Below, piece by piece: positions 15,446 to 25,864 of a stretch of 32,432 nt of DNA. The stretch comes from Clostridia bacterium (lineage in GTDB: Bacteria > Bacillota > Sulfobacillia > RBS10-35 > JAJYVM01). Where the stretch lies: assembly GCA_027314765.1 (NCBI GenBank), contig DAHVAF010000252.1, positions 1 through 32,432 on the forward strand, in the 5' to 3' direction. The notes under the pieces were generated by a model. That model was not told the DNA's origin, did not search any database, and saw only the letters and a list, made by a program, of their open reading frames with translations. Within the stretch, counting starts at the first letter, position 1; the number at the start of each line of letters is the position of its first letter. Both the position numbers and the translations under genes were made by a program.

Positions 15446-15813
15446 CAGAGCACCTCCGGCGCGAGCGAGATGATCCGCATGAACTCGTGCTCGCGCAGCT
15501 CGCGGGCCACGGGGCCGAAGATGCGGGTCCCCCGCGGCTCCTTCTCGTCGCGCAGGATCACGCCCGCGTTGTCGTCAAAGCGGATGCGGCTGCCGTCGGC
15601 CCGGTGCAGCCCGTGCACGGAGCGCACGACCACGGCGCGCACGACGTCGCCCTTCTTCACCATGCCGCCCGGCGCGGCCGCCTTGACGGCGCAGACCACG
15701 ACGTCGCCGATGTTCGCGTACCGCCGCCGGGACCCGCCCAGCACCTTGATGACCTGCATCTTCTTGGCGCCGGTGTTGTCCGCCACCGTCAGCCGCGTTT
15801 GCATCTGAATCAT
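15445..15813 (-). CDS. rplN: 50S ribosomal protein L14
   Basis: L14, 122 residues, one of the most conserved 50S proteins; it forms an intersubunit bridge and is the docking site of RsfS in other bacteria. [40 protein letters not shown] and [20 protein letters not shown] are consensus. ATG at 15813 with GTGAGGA upstream, overlapping the rpsQ stop region. Seven bases separate it from rpsQ. Confidence 0.97.
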   Translation of the reverse strand: MIQMQTRLTVADNTGAKKMQVIKVLGGSRRRYANIGDVVVCAVKAAAPGGMVKKGDVVRAVVVRSVHGLHRADGSRIRFDDNAGVILRDEKEPRGTRIFGPVARELREHEFMRIISLAPEVL

Positions 15814-15820
15814 GGGATCC

Positions 15821-16090
15821 TCACTCCGCCCGCTGCAGGATGCGGACCACGCGCCAGCGCTTGTCGTGGCTCAGGGGACGGGTCTCCATGACCTCGACGC
15901 GGTCGCCGGCGTGGGCCTCATTGTTCTCGTCGTGGGCCTTGAAGTGCCGCGTGCGGCGCATGCGCCGGCCGTACAGGCTGTGCGGCACCACGCGCTCGAT
16001 GGCCACGACCACGGTCTTGTCCATTTTGTCGGACACGACCAGGCCGATCATGGTCTTGCGGCTCGGCCGCGCCGGCACCGGCTCGCTCAT
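15821..16090 (-). CDS. rpsQ: 30S ribosomal protein S17
   Basis: S17, 89 residues, a primary binder of the 16S 5' domain. [40 protein letters not shown] and [14 protein letters not shown] are consensus for this OB-fold protein. The ATG overlaps the rpmC stop as ATGA, so the two are coupled. Confidence 0.97.
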   Translation of the reverse strand: MSEPVPARPSRKTMIGLVVSDKMDKTVVVAIERVVPHSLYGRRMRRTRHFKAHDENNEAHAGDRVEVMETRPLSHDKRWRVVRILQRAE

Positions 16091-16305
16091 CGCGCTTCCC
16101 CTCCCGCCGCCAGCTCGCGCAGGCGCAGCACCGTCTTCACCCGGGCGATGTCGCGCCGGACGTCGCGGATCCGCATCGGGTTGTCCAGCTGGCCCGTGGC
16201 GGCCTGAAAGCGCAGCCGGAACAGCTCGCCCTTCAGGTCGGCCTCCTTGCCCGCCAGCTCCTCCTCGCTCAGCTCGCTCAGATCTCTAGCCTTCAGCGCG
16301 GTCAC
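16087..16305 (-). CDS. rpmC: 50S ribosomal protein L29
   Basis: L29, 72 residues, a two-helix protein beside the tunnel exit that helps dock signal recognition particle and trigger factor. [20 protein letters not shown] and [20 protein letters not shown] are diagnostic. The GTG at 16305 lies inside the end of rplP (20-base overlap), with a GGGG run just before it; no other start fits. It overlaps rpsQ by four bases. Confidence 0.94.
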   Translation of the reverse strand: MTALKARDLSELSEEELAGKEADLKGELFRLRFQAATGQLDNPMRIRDVRRDIARVKTVLRLRELAAGGEAR

Positions 16306-16720
16306 CCCCGACGGCCTCGCGCTTGACGAACCGGCACTCGATCGGCAGCTTGTGGGCCGCCAGCCGCATCGCCTCGCGGGCGACAGCCTCCTCGACCCCG
16401 GCCAGCTCGAACAGGACCCGCCCCGACTTCACGACCGCCACCCAGTGGTCCGGCGCGCCCTTGCCACCGCCCTGCCGAGTCTCGGCGGGCTTTTTCGTCA
16501 CGGGTTTGTCGGGAAAGATCTTGATCCACACCTTACCGCCGCGCCGGATGTGCCGCGTGAGCGCAACGCGGGCGGCCTCGATCTGCCGGTCCGTGATCCA
16601 GGCCGGCTCCATGGCCTGCAGGCCGTAGTCGCCATGGCTGACGGACCCGCCGCTGTAAGCGGCCCCGGTCATGCGGCCGCGATGCTGCTTTCTGTACTTG
16701 ACACGCTTGGGCATCAACAT
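16286..16720 (-). CDS. rplP: 50S ribosomal protein L16
   Basis: L16, 144 residues, organises the A-site side of the 50S subunit. [39 protein letters not shown] and [20 protein letters not shown] are consensus. The ATG at 16720 has GGAGG nine bases upstream. The C-terminus has a few extra charged residues overlapping rpmC. Gap to rpsC is 47 bases, with nothing recognisable. Confidence 0.97.
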   Translation of the reverse strand: MLMPKRVKYRKQHRGRMTGAAYSGGSVSHGDYGLQAMEPAWITDRQIEAARVALTRHIRRGGKVWIKIFPDKPVTKKPAETRQGGGKGAPDHWVAVVKSGRVLFELAGVEEAVAREAMRLAAHKLPIECRFVKREAVGGDRAEG

Positions 16721-16767
16721 CCGCGGCACCCTCCATTGCAGCCGGATCCGGTCCCCGAGCCCAACCC

Positions 16768-17460
16768 CTATTCCGTACCGAGGGCGCCCACAGCCGGCGC
16801 GGCGGGCGCGGCCGCCGCAGCCGGGGCCTTGGCCGCGCGCAGGACCTCGCCCCGGTAGATCCAGCACTTCACGCCGATCTGGCCGTACGTGGTGAAGGCC
16901 TCGGCGAAGCCGTAGTCGATGTCCGCGCGCAGGGTGTGCAGCGGTACGCTTCCGTCCGCCGTCCACTCCGTCCGCGACAGCTCCGCGCCGCCAAGGCGCC
17001 CGGAGACCATGATCTTCACGCCCTGGGCACCCGCCCGCATCGTGCGCTGCGCCGCCTGCTTGATGGCCCGGCGGAAGGCGATGCGGCGCTGCAGCTGCGT
17101 GGCCACACCCTCGGCGACCAGCTGCGCGGACAGCTCGGGCGAGCGCACCTCCACGATGTTCACGGAGACCTGGCGGCCGGTCATCCGCTCCAGGTCCTGG
17201 CGGAGCCGCTCGACCTCGGTGCCGCCGCGGCCGATCACCATGCCGGGCTTGGCCGTGTGCACGGTGACCTTCAGCCGGTTGGCGGCGCGCTCGAGCTCGA
17301 TCAGGGCGACGCCGGAGTCAAGCAGCCGCTTCTTCACGAAGGCCCGCACGCGGATGTCCTCATGAAGCAAGGCGGTGAAATCCTTGCCCGCGAACCAGCG
17401 GGCGTCCCACGGCCGGATGATGCCGAGCCGCATGCCCTTTGGATGGATCTTCTGACCCAC
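16768..17460 (-). CDS. rpsC: 30S ribosomal protein S3
   Basis: S3, 230 residues, forms the mRNA entry tunnel with S4 and S5. [20 protein letters not shown], the KH domain with [17 protein letters not shown], and the C-terminal [20 protein letters not shown] are consensus. The last 20 residues are an Ala/Pro-rich tail. The start is GTG at 17460 with GGGGAGG eight bases upstream. Order rplV-rpsC-rplP is standard. Confidence 0.97.
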   Translation of the reverse strand: MGQKIHPKGMRLGIIRPWDARWFAGKDFTALLHEDIRVRAFVKKRLLDSGVALIELERAANRLKVTVHTAKPGMVIGRGGTEVERLRQDLERMTGRQVSVNIVEVRSPELSAQLVAEGVATQLQRRIAFRRAIKQAAQRTMRAGAQGVKIMVSGRLGGAELSRTEWTADGSVPLHTLRADIDYGFAEAFTTYGQIGVKCWIYRGEVLRAAKAPAAAAAPAAPAVGALGTE

Positions 17461-17484
17461 GCGGAGCGCCTCCCCTTTGCCTGC

Positions 17485-17850
17485 CTAGGCCCGCTGGCCG
17501 ACCACCACGGTGATGTGGCAGGTGCGGTGCAGGATCCGGAACGCCTGGCCGCGCGCCCGCGGATGGATCCGCTTCAGCACGGGCCCCTGGTCGACAAACG
17601 TGCGGGCGACGTACAGGTCGTCCTCGCGCAGGTCCAGGTTGTTGGTGGCGTTGGCCGCCGCCGACTTCACGACCTTCGCGACGGCGCTGGCGCCGCCGTT
17701 GGGCAGAAAGCGCAGGATGGCCAGGGCCTGCTCGACCGACTTGCCGCGGATGGCGTCGGCCAGGATGCGCGCCTTGTCGGGCCCCAGGCGCACGAACCGC
17801 GCCACGGCCCGCGCCTCCAACGTGTTGGCCTCATCCAGAACCCCGCCCAT
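17485..17850 (-). CDS. rplV: 50S ribosomal protein L22
   Basis: L22, 121 residues, lines the exit tunnel with its beta-hairpin. EARAVARFVRLGPDKARILA, IRGKSVEQALAILRFLP and the hairpin/C-terminal VLKRIHPRARGQAFRILHRT are consensus; no macrolide-type hairpin deletion or insertion is apparent by eye. ATG at 17850 with GGGGAGG upstream. It overlaps nothing and follows rpsS by 22 bases. Confidence 0.97.
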   Translation of the reverse strand: MGGVLDEANTLEARAVARFVRLGPDKARILADAIRGKSVEQALAILRFLPNGGASAVAKVVKSAAANATNNLDLREDDLYVARTFVDQGPVLKRIHPRARGQAFRILHRTCHITVVVGQRA

Positions 17851-17872
17851 GCGGTCTGCCTCCCCGCTCCGG

Positions 17873-18157
17873 CTACTTCAGCGCCGTCGAGCGCTCGGTG
17901 TGGTGGCCGTGGCCGCGGAACATCCGCGTGGGGGCGAACTCCCCCAGCTTGTGGCCGACCATCTCCTCGGTCACATACACGGGCACGTGCTTTCTGCCGT
18001 CGTGGACAGCCAGCGTGTGCCCCACGAAGTCCGGCACGATCATCGAGGCCCGCGCCCACGTGCGCACGACGCGCTTCTCGTTCTTTTCGTTCATCTGGCC
18101 GATCTTCTTGGCGAGGGCCGCGTCCACGTACGGACCCTTCTTCAGCGAGCGGCTCAT
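17873..18157 (-). CDS. rpsS: 30S ribosomal protein S19
   Basis: S19, 94 residues, a 30S head protein. [39 protein letters not shown] and [20 protein letters not shown] are consensus. ATG at 18157 with GGAGGG upstream. The 67-base gap to rplB contains two similar copies of a CGTCACG...GGAGGG-type string, possibly a duplicated ribosome-binding region. Confidence 0.97.
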   Translation of the reverse strand: MSRSLKKGPYVDAALAKKIGQMNEKNEKRVVRTWARASMIVPDFVGHTLAVHDGRKHVPVYVTEEMVGHKLGEFAPTRMFRGHGHHTERSTALK

Positions 18158-18224
18158 CGCGGTCCCTCCATCGTGACGTAATGGACGACGCTGCTGCGCG
18201 ACCGGCCCTCCGTGACGCGCTCCA

Positions 18225-19055
18225 TCACTTCTTGCGGCGGCGCACGATCAGCGCGTCCGACGCCTTCTTGTGCTTCCGGGTCCGCTTGCCCAGCGCCGGC
18301 TTGCCCCACGGGGTCTTCGGGCCTGGCATCCCGATCGGGGCCTTGCCCTCGCCGCCGCCGTGGGGGTGGTCGACAGGGTTCATGACGGAGCCGCGGACCG
18401 TCGGCCGCCAACCCAGGTACCGCTTGCGGCCGGCCTTGCCGAGGCGGACGTTCTCGTGCTCGACGTTGCCGACCTGGCCGATCGTGGCCATGCACTCCAG
18501 CCGCACCAGGCGCACCTCGCCGGAGGGGAGGCGGATGTGGGCCTGCCCGCCCTCCTTGGCCACCAGCTGCGCCTCGACGCCGGCCGCCCGCGCCAGCTGC
18601 CCGCCGCCGCCCGGATGCAGCTCCACATTGTGGATCACCGTGCCCGTCGGAATCCGCTCGAGCGGGAGCGTGTTGCCGGGCTTGATGTCGGCGCCGCGCC
18701 CCGAGACGACCGTGTCGCCCACCGCCAGCCCCGCCGGTGCCAGGATGTATCGCTTCTCGCCATCCACGTAGTGCAGGAGGGCGATGTGGGCCGAGCGGTT
18801 GGGATCGTACTCGATGGCGGCGACCTTGGCCGGCACGCCGGCCTTGTCGCGCCGGAAGTCGATGATCCGGTACCGCCGCTTGGCGCCGCCGCCCCGGTGG
18901 CGGACCGTGATCTTGCCCTGCGCGTTGCGCCCGGCCTTGCGCGGGCGCGGCGACAGCAGAGCCTTCTCCGGCTCCTTCTTGGTGAGCACCGAGCGGTCGA
19001 GCGTCGACATCTGGCGCCGCCCGGCCGAGGTGGGCTTGTAGATCTTGACCGGCAT
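18225..19055 (-). CDS. rplB: 50S ribosomal protein L2
   Basis: L2, 276 residues, needed for subunit association and peptidyl transferase centre assembly. [40 protein letters not shown] and the C-terminal [20 protein letters not shown], with the conserved His near the catalytic centre, are consensus. ATG at 19055 follows AGGGGGAG. Gap to rplW is 15 bases. Confidence 0.98.
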   Translation of the reverse strand: MPVKIYKPTSAGRRQMSTLDRSVLTKKEPEKALLSPRPRKAGRNAQGKITVRHRGGGAKRRYRIIDFRRDKAGVPAKVAAIEYDPNRSAHIALLHYVDGEKRYILAPAGLAVGDTVVSGRGADIKPGNTLPLERIPTGTVIHNVELHPGGGGQLARAAGVEAQLVAKEGGQAHIRLPSGEVRLVRLECMATIGQVGNVEHENVRLGKAGRKRYLGWRPTVRGSVMNPVDHPHGGGEGKAPIGMPGPKTPWGKPALGKRTRKHKKASDALIVRRRKK

Positions 19056-19070
19056 CGCTGCTCCCCCTGC

Positions 19071-19358
19071 CTAGACGAGCCCGTCGAAGAACTCGATCCG
19101 CTGTCCCTCGACCAGCTTGACGATGGCCTTCTTCCAGTCGGGGCGGCGCCCGGCCGCGCGGCCCATCCGCCGCCACTTGCCGTGCATGCGCATGGTGTTG
19201 ACCCGCTCGACCTTGACGTTCCAGATGGCCTCGACGGCCTTTCGGATCTGCACCTTGTTGGCGTGGAGGTCGACCGCGAAGGTGTACTCACCGTTGGCGA
19301 TTCCGCCCATGCTCTTCTCCGTCACCAGCGGCCGCACGATCACGTCGTGCACGTTCAC
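19071..19358 (-). CDS. rplW: 50S ribosomal protein L23
   Basis: L23, 95 residues, at the tunnel exit; docking site for trigger factor and signal recognition particle. [39 protein letters not shown] and [17 protein letters not shown] are consensus. The GTG at 19358 overlaps the rplD stop as GTGA. Longer in-frame starts in rplD are shadows. Order rplD-rplW-rplB is standard S10 operon. Confidence 0.96.
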   Translation of the reverse strand: MNVHDVIVRPLVTEKSMGGIANGEYTFAVDLHANKVQIRKAVEAIWNVKVERVNTMRMHGKWRRMGRAAGRRPDWKKAIVKLVEGQRIEFFDGLV

Positions 19359-19984
19359 GGCCGGAAGACCTCCTCGATCTGCGCCACGGCCGCCTTTGTG
19401 AGCACCAGCGACCGCGCCCGCAGCACCTCGTACGCGTTGAGGTCGCTGGCCGCCCGCACCACGACGTCCGGCAGGTTTCGGCCCGAGAGCACCACGTTGC
19501 GGTCGGGGGCCGCCGTCACCACCAGGGCCCGGCGGTCGGCCAGGGGCAGCCGCCCCAGCATCGCGGCGAAGGGCTTGGTCTTGGCCTCGGCCAGCTGCAG
19601 CTCGTCGAGCACGCACACGGCCGAGCCCGTGGCCTTCTCGGTCAGGGCCCCGCGCAGGGCGGCCCGCCGCGCCTTCTTGGGCATCTCCTGGCGATACTCG
19701 CGCGGGTGCGGGCCGAAGACGACACCGCCGCCCTTCCAGTGGGGGGCGCGGATGCTGCCCTGGCGGGCGCGCCCGGTCCCTTTCTGCCGCCAGGGCTTTC
19801 TGCCGCCGCCGGCGACAAGGCCCCGCGTCTTGGTGGCGGACGTGCCCTGGCGCTGGTTGGCCAGGTAGGCGACCACGGCCTGATGCAGCAGCGCCGCGTC
19901 GGCCGGCGCGGCGAAGATACTCTCGGGGAGCTCGCACTCCCCCAGGGCCTCGCCGTTCGTATTGTAAAGCGGCGCCATCGGCAT
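19355..19984 (-). CDS. rplD: 50S ribosomal protein L4
   Basis: L4, 209 residues, lines the exit tunnel and in E. coli represses the S10 operon. The tunnel loop [20 protein letters not shown] then [20 protein letters not shown] is consensus. The start is ATG at 19984 with GGGAAGGGTG eight bases upstream; an ATG two codons later is possible. It is 20 bases after rplC and coupled to rplW. Confidence 0.96.
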   Translation of the reverse strand: MPMAPLYNTNGEALGECELPESIFAAPADAALLHQAVVAYLANQRQGTSATKTRGLVAGGGRKPWRQKGTGRARQGSIRAPHWKGGGVVFGPHPREYRQEMPKKARRAALRGALTEKATGSAVCVLDELQLAEAKTKPFAAMLGRLPLADRRALVVTAAPDRNVVLSGRNLPDVVVRAASDLNAYEVLRARSLVLTKAAVAQIEEVFRP

Positions 19985-20004
19985 CGCGGCTACACCCTTC
20001 CCGA

Positions 20005-20634
20005 CTACGCCTTGGTGCTGGCCTGGATCATCAGCCAGGCGCCCCGCACCCCAGGCACGGCACCCTTGACCAGCAGGAGGTTGCGCTCGGCATCGACCCG
20101 CACCAGCGTCAGCCCCTGCACGGTCACGCGCTCGCTGCCCATGTGGCCCGGCATCTGGCGCCCCTTGAACACCCGCGACGGCGAGGTCCCGGCGTTCAGG
20201 GAGCCGACGCGCCGGTGGTACTTGCTGCCGTGGGTCATGGACCCGCGGCGCGCGTGGTGGCGCTTGATCACGCCCGCGAAGCCCTTGCCCTTGCTGCGCC
20301 CGATCACGTCCACCAGCTCGCCGACCGCGAAGATGCCGACCGTGACCTCCTGGCCGACCTCCGGCGCGTCCGGCCCGTCCCATCGGATCTCGCGCACCAG
20401 GCGCCGCGGCGCGAGGCCAGCCTTCTTGAAGTGGCCGGTCTCCGGCTTGTTGACGCGGCTCGGCTTCACGTCGCCGAAGGCGAGCTGCACGGCGGCGTAG
20501 CCGTCGCGCTCCGGCGTGCGGCGCTGGACCACGGCGCAGGGGCCCGCGGCGACGACGGTGACCGGCACCTGCCGCCCCTTGTCGTCGAAGACCTGCGTCA
20601 TCCCAAGCTTCTTGCCGAGGAGGCCCTTGCTCAT
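20005..20634 (-). CDS. rplC: 50S ribosomal protein L3
   Basis: L3, 209 residues, one of two initiators of 50S assembly; its long loop reaches the peptidyl transferase centre. MSKGLLGKKLGMTQVFDDKG, GVIKRHHARRGSMTHGSKYH and GRQMPGHMGSERVTVQGL are consensus. ATG at 20634 fits the family start and has GGGGTG upstream. An in-frame GTG at 20679 would start inside a tandem repeat and is not favoured. Confidence 0.97.
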   Translation of the reverse strand: MSKGLLGKKLGMTQVFDDKGRQVPVTVVAAGPCAVVQRRTPERDGYAAVQLAFGDVKPSRVNKPETGHFKKAGLAPRRLVREIRWDGPDAPEVGQEVTVGIFAVGELVDVIGRSKGKGFAGVIKRHHARRGSMTHGSKYHRRVGSLNAGTSPSRVFKGRQMPGHMGSERVTVQGLTLVRVDAERNLLLVKGAVPGVRGAWLMIQASTKA

Positions 20635-20708
20635 GACCGCACCCCGCAAACATGGACGTTGGAGGCCATGCCCTGACACCCCGGAGACCCGGACGTCGGA
20701 GGCGATGC
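20635..20708 (-). repeat. 37-bp imperfect tandem repeat abutting the rplC start
   Basis: Two 37-base units lie head to tail, 20672-20708 and 20635-20671; the second ends at the base before the rplC ATG. Shared blocks are GCATsGCCTCCrACGTCC at the start of each and CGGGGTG near the end. About 27 of 37 positions agree by eye. Each unit contains the GGGGTG that serves as the rplC ribosome-binding site, so the duplication copies that signal. Confidence 0.6.
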
Positions 20709-20716
20709 TGGACGCA

Positions 20717-21022
20717 TCAAAGCTTGATCTCGATGTCGACGCCGGCCGGCAGGTCGAGGCGCATCAGCGCGTCGACCGTCTTCGGCGTGGGATCGAGGAT
20801 GTCGATCAGCCGCTTGTGCGTCCGCATCTCGAACTGCTCGCGGATGTCCTTCTCGCCGTTTGGCGCCGTGAGGACCGTGTAGATGCTCTTCTCGGTTGGC
20901 AGGGGCACGGGTCCGGCGACCTCCGCCCCCGTCCGGCGCGCCGTCTCGACGATCTTGCCGGCCGAGGCGTCCAGGATGCTGTGATCGAAAGCGCGCAGCC
21001 GAATGCGGATCTTCTGTGCCAT
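20717..21022 (-). CDS. rpsJ: 30S ribosomal protein S10
   Basis: S10, 101 residues, a 30S head protein also known as NusE in antitermination. [37 protein letters not shown] and the C-terminal [15 protein letters not shown] are consensus. ATG at 21022 with GAGGGGA upstream. It starts the S10 section, 163 bases after tuf. That gap contains a perfect GC hairpin and one ANGGAU hairpin. Confidence 0.97.
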   Translation of the reverse strand: MAQKIRIRLRAFDHSILDASAGKIVETARRTGAEVAGPVPLPTEKSIYTVLTAPNGEKDIREQFEMRTHKRLIDILDPTPKTVDALMRLDLPAGVDIEIKL

Positions 21023-21042
21023 CCCGCGGTCCCCTCACTTCC

Positions 21043-21063
21043 GGCGGCGGCGCTGCCGCCGCC
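21043..21063 (-). promoter_or_regulatory. perfect 9-bp stem-loop before rpsJ
   Basis: GGCGGCGGC-AGC-GCCGCCGCC forms a perfect nine-base-pair stem with a three-base loop. It lies 20 bases before the rpsJ ATG, just upstream of its ribosome-binding site. No U-tract follows, so it is more likely to affect translation or RNA processing than to terminate. Confidence 0.5.
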
Positions 21064-21131
21064 TGCCCCTGCCTTGCCAAGGTCCATCGGGTCCTTCGGA
21101 ACCGTCCTGGTCGGCGCGGACTGCGTCCGGC

Positions 21132-21157
21132 AGGCCTGGCGCCATCCTTGGCTCCGG
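21132..21157 (-). repeat. dispersed ANGGAU hairpin repeat in the tuf-rpsJ gap
   Basis: The core GCC-AAGGAU-GGC at 21141-21152 can fold into a three-pair stem with a six-base loop. The copy extends to about 25 bases shared with the element at 25325-25349 (one gap and two mismatches by eye). It lies about 30 bases after the tuf stop. Confidence 0.55.
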
Positions 21158-21185
21158 GCGCGCGCCGTCACAAACGCGCTCTGGG

Positions 21186-22388
<1,203 letters not shown>

Positions 22389-22423
22389 GGTCCCTTCCGA
22401 CCTCCTCATGGGCGGCAGCTCTG

Positions 22424-22449
22424 GTGGGCGCGGGTCCTCCCGCGCCCAC
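22424..22449 (-). promoter_or_regulatory. perfect 11-bp stem-loop before tuf
   Basis: GTGGGCGCGGG and CCCGCGCCCAC pair perfectly around an AGGA tetraloop. The element lies 35 bases before the tuf ATG, in the fusA-tuf gap. Without a U-tract it is not a classic terminator. It could reduce readthrough, mark a processing site, or hide or present the GGAGGA in its loop. Confidence 0.55.
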
Positions 22450-22550
22450 GCGGGATCAGCGAACTCGGGACGGACGGGGCACCCGGCCGGGCGGGCCGTG
22501 ACGCGGTGGCGCGCCAACTGCCGGCCGGTGACCCTACCCGGCTGAGCGCA

Positions 22551-24674
22551 TCAGCGTCCCTTGCCGGAGCCGCGGGCGGCGATCTCCTCCGCCACGGTCC
22601 GCGGAACCTCCTCGTAGTGGTCGAACTGCATCGTGTAGACGCCGCGGCCCTGGGTGCGCGAGCGCAGGTCCGTCGCGTAGCCGAACATCTGCGCCAGGGG
22701 CACCATCGCGCGGATCACCTGGGCCCCGGAGCGGGCCTCCATGCCCTCGATGCGGCCGCGGCGGGCGTTCAGGTCGCCGATGACGTCGCCCATGAACTCC
22801 TCCGGCACCACGACCTCGACCTTCATCGCCGGCTCAAGCAGCACGGTCTGGGCCCTGCCCGCCGCCTGCTTGAACGCCAGCGACCCGGCGATCTTGAAGG
22901 CCATCTCCGAGCTGTCGACCTCGTGGTAGCTGCCGTCGACCAGCGTGGCCTGCACGTCGATGACGGGGTAGCCGGCCAGCGTACCGGCCGCCAGGGCCTC
23001 GCGGATCCCGGCCTCCACGGGGGCGATGTACTCGCGCGGAACGGCGCCGCCCACGATCTTGTTGACGAACTGGTAGCCCCCGCCCGGCGGCAGCGGCTCG
23101 AAGTCGACGACCACGTGGCCGTACTGGCCGTGGCCGCCCGTCTGGCGCACGAAGCGCCCCTCGCCGCGGGCCGGCTTTCTGATGGTCTCCTTGTAGGCCA
23201 CCTGCGGCGCGCCCACGTTGGCCTGGACCTTGAACTCGCGCAGCAGGCGGTCGCGGATGATCTCCAGGTGCAGCTCGCCCATGCCCGAGATGATGGTCTG
23301 GCCCGTCTCCGGGTCCGTGTGGATCCGGAAGGTCGGGTCCTCCTCCGCCAGCTTGGCCAGGGAAGCGCCCATCTTGTCCTGGTCGGCCTGCGTCTTCGGC
23401 TCGATGGCGATGGAGATCACGGGCTCGGGGAACTGCATGGCCTCGAGCACAATGGGGGCGTCCTCATCGCAGAGGGTATCGCCCGTCGTCGTGTCCTTCA
23501 GGCCAACGGCCGCCGCGATGTCGCCCGTGGCCACCACCTCGAGGTCCTCGCGGCGGTTGGCATGCATCTGCAGGAGGCGCCCAATGCGCTCCTTCTTGTT
23601 CTTGTTGGCGTTATGGACGTACGAGCCGGCCTGCAGGACGCCCGAATACACGCGGAAGAACGTCAGCTTGCCGACGTACGGATCCGTGGCGATCTTGAAG
23701 GCCAGCGCCGCGAACGGCTCGTTGTCCGAGGCGCCGCGCTCAGCCTCCTCACCCGTGCGGACGTCGACGCCGCGCACGCGGCCGACCTCCAGGGGCGAGG
23801 GCAGGTAGTGGACGACGGCGTCGAGCAGGGGCTGCACGCCCTTGTTGCGGTAGCTGGCGCCGCAGAGCACCGGCACCAGACGCAGCTCGATCGTGCCGCG
23901 CCGCAGTGCGGCGCGGATCTCGTCCGCACTCAGCGTCTGGCCGTCCAGGTAGCGCTCGAGCAGCGTGTCGTCCATCTCGGCGGCCGTTTCGATCAGGCGC
24001 TCGCGGTGGACGGCGACCTGCTCCTGCATATCGGCCGGGATCTCGGTCTCCTCGGCGTGCGTGCCGAGGTCGTCGGTGTAGAGGATCGCGCGGCCCGTGA
24101 TCAGGTCGACCATGCCGCGGAAGTTGTCCTCCACCCCGATCGGCAACTGCAGGCAGACGGGGCGCGCGCCGAGGCGCTCCTTCATCTGCTCGACCACCGC
24201 GAGGAAGTCGGCGCCGATCGTATCCATCTTGTTGACGTACGCGATCCGGGGAACGTGGTAGCGGTCGGCCTGGCGCCAGACGGTCTCCGATTGCGGCTCG
24301 ACGCCGCCCTTCGCGCAGAAGATGGCGACGACGCCATCGAGCACGCGCAGCGACCGCTCCACCTCGACCGTGAAGTCCACGTGGCCGGGCGTGTCAATAA
24401 TGTTAATGCGGTGGTCCTTCCAGAAGCAGGTCGTGGCAGCCGAGGTGATCGTGATGCCGCGCTCCTGCTCCTGGACCATCCAGTCCATCGTCGCGGCGCC
24501 CTCGTGCACCTCGCCCATGCGGTGCAGGCGCCCCGTGTAGAAGAGGATCCGCTCCGTGGTCGTGGTCTTACCCGCGTCGATGTGCGCGGAGATGCCGATG
24601 TTGCGCAGCCGGTCGAGGCGGAACGACCGCTCAGCGGTCACACCCTTGCCGCCGGTCTTCGTGACAGCTGCCAT
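22551..24674 (-). CDS. fusA: elongation factor G
   Basis: EF-G, 707 residues, drives ribosomal translocation and recycling. G1 [10 protein letters not shown] near residue 30, switch [10 protein letters not shown] and NKMD are intact. Domain III-V motifs include [27 protein letters not shown], and [20 protein letters not shown]. Length and motifs mark it as canonical EF-G1, with a slightly extended N-terminus ([20 protein letters not shown]). ATG at 24674 with TGAGGAA upstream. It lies 69 bases after rpsG. Confidence 0.98.
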   Translation of the reverse strand: MAAVTKTGGKGVTAERSFRLDRLRNIGISAHIDAGKTTTTERILFYTGRLHRMGEVHEGAATMDWMVQEQERGITITSAATTCFWKDHRINIIDTPGHVDFTVEVERSLRVLDGVVAIFCAKGGVEPQSETVWRQADRYHVPRIAYVNKMDTIGADFLAVVEQMKERLGARPVCLQLPIGVEDNFRGMVDLITGRAILYTDDLGTHAEETEIPADMQEQVAVHRERLIETAAEMDDTLLERYLDGQTLSADEIRAALRRGTIELRLVPVLCGASYRNKGVQPLLDAVVHYLPSPLEVGRVRGVDVRTGEEAERGASDNEPFAALAFKIATDPYVGKLTFFRVYSGVLQAGSYVHNANKNKKERIGRLLQMHANRREDLEVVATGDIAAAVGLKDTTTGDTLCDEDAPIVLEAMQFPEPVISIAIEPKTQADQDKMGASLAKLAEEDPTFRIHTDPETGQTIISGMGELHLEIIRDRLLREFKVQANVGAPQVAYKETIRKPARGEGRFVRQTGGHGQYGHVVVDFEPLPPGGGYQFVNKIVGGAVPREYIAPVEAGIREALAAGTLAGYPVIDVQATLVDGSYHEVDSSEMAFKIAGSLAFKQAAGRAQTVLLEPAMKVEVVVPEEFMGDVIGDLNARRGRIEGMEARSGAQVIRAMVPLAQMFGYATDLRSRTQGRGVYTMQFDHYEEVPRTVAEEIAARGSGKGR

Positions 24675-24743
24675 CGTTCCTCACATCCCTCTGAAAGCGT
24701 TCCGTTTCGGGTCGTCTCGGGCCCGAGGCCGTACTCGCCGCCG

Positions 24744-25214
24744 TTACCAGCGGTAGTGTGCGAAAGCCTTGTTCGCCTCGGCCATCCGGTGCACTTCTTC
24801 CTTGCGCCGGACCGCGCCGCCCGCGTTGTTGGCGGCGTCCATGACCTCGCCGGCCAGACGGGCCACCATGCCCCGCTCGCTGCGGGCTCGCGAGAACTGC
24901 ACGAGCCAGCGCAGGGCCAGGGTCATGCGCCGGGCGGGGCGCACCTCGGTCGGCACCTGGTAGCTCGCGCCGCCGACGCGCCGCGCCCGCACCTCGAGGA
25001 CCGGCATGGTGTTCTTCACCGCCGCCTCGAAGACGTCCATGGCGCTCTTGTGCGTGCGTTCCGCGACCAGGTCCATGGCTCCGTAAAAGATGCTCTGGGC
25101 CTGCCCCTTGGCCCCGTCGCGCATCAGCTTATTGATGAACCGCGTCGCCGTCTGACTCTGGTAGACGGGGTCCGGCAGCAGCTCCCGCCGTGGCACCCCT
25201 CCGCGCCTGGGCAC
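24744..25214 (-). CDS. rpsG: 30S ribosomal protein S7
   Basis: S7, 156 residues, initiates assembly of the 30S head; in E. coli it represses the str operon by binding the rpsL-rpsG junction. Consensus blocks: [30 protein letters not shown], and the C-terminal [15 protein letters not shown]. The start is GTG at 25214, with GAGGAGG nine bases upstream; an in-frame ATG 18 bases earlier would swallow this site. The 236-base gap before it is long and filled with repeated hairpins. Confidence 0.97.
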   Translation of the reverse strand: MPRRGGVPRRELLPDPVYQSQTATRFINKLMRDGAKGQAQSIFYGAMDLVAERTHKSAMDVFEAAVKNTMPVLEVRARRVGGASYQVPTEVRPARRMTLALRWLVQFSRARSERGMVARLAGEVMDAANNAGGAVRRKEEVHRMAEANKAFAHYRW

Positions 25215-25237
25215 GCGCGCGCACCTCCTCATGCCTA

Positions 25238-25344
25238 GCCATCCGTGGCTTCCGATAGCCGCGCCATCCGTGGCAGAAACATCCACGCCAGGACTTCGCC
25301 ATCCCTGGCAGAAGCATCCGAGCTAGGCCTTCGCCATCCCTGGC
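25238..25344 (-). repeat. array of four GCC-ANGGAU-GGC hairpins in the rpsL-rpsG gap
   Basis: Four copies of a 12-base inverted repeat lie at 25333-25344, 25298-25309 (both GCCAGGGATGGC), 25263-25274 and 25238-25249 (both GCCACGGATGGC). The first two belong to a 35-base tandem unit with about 30 of 35 matches. Between them lies a second weak stem, GAAG...CUUC in unit one and GAAG...UUUC in unit two, whose pairing is kept by a G-U change; its loop also holds GGAUG. The array ends eight bases before the rpsG ribosome-binding site. The loop motif matches the CsrA/RsmA consensus CARGGAUG. Confidence 0.6.
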
Positions 25345-25450
25345 TCCGGATCATGGGCAGCGCTTCGCGCTCCCCACTTCTTGCAGCGCTTCCCACCCCA
25401 ACCAGCCGCGGCGGCTCGTCGGGGACCCCGGGAGCCACCCAGCCAGCTCG

Positions 25451-25825
<375 letters not shown>

Positions 25826-25864
25826 CGCACCCGCCCCCACCACGTCGACTTCGGGCAGAGATCA

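Noticed and set aside
16936-18771. A 611-codon plus-strand frame across rpsC, rplV, rpsS and rplB
   Set aside because: Antisense shadow of ribosomal protein genes; composition is biased and no domain is visible.
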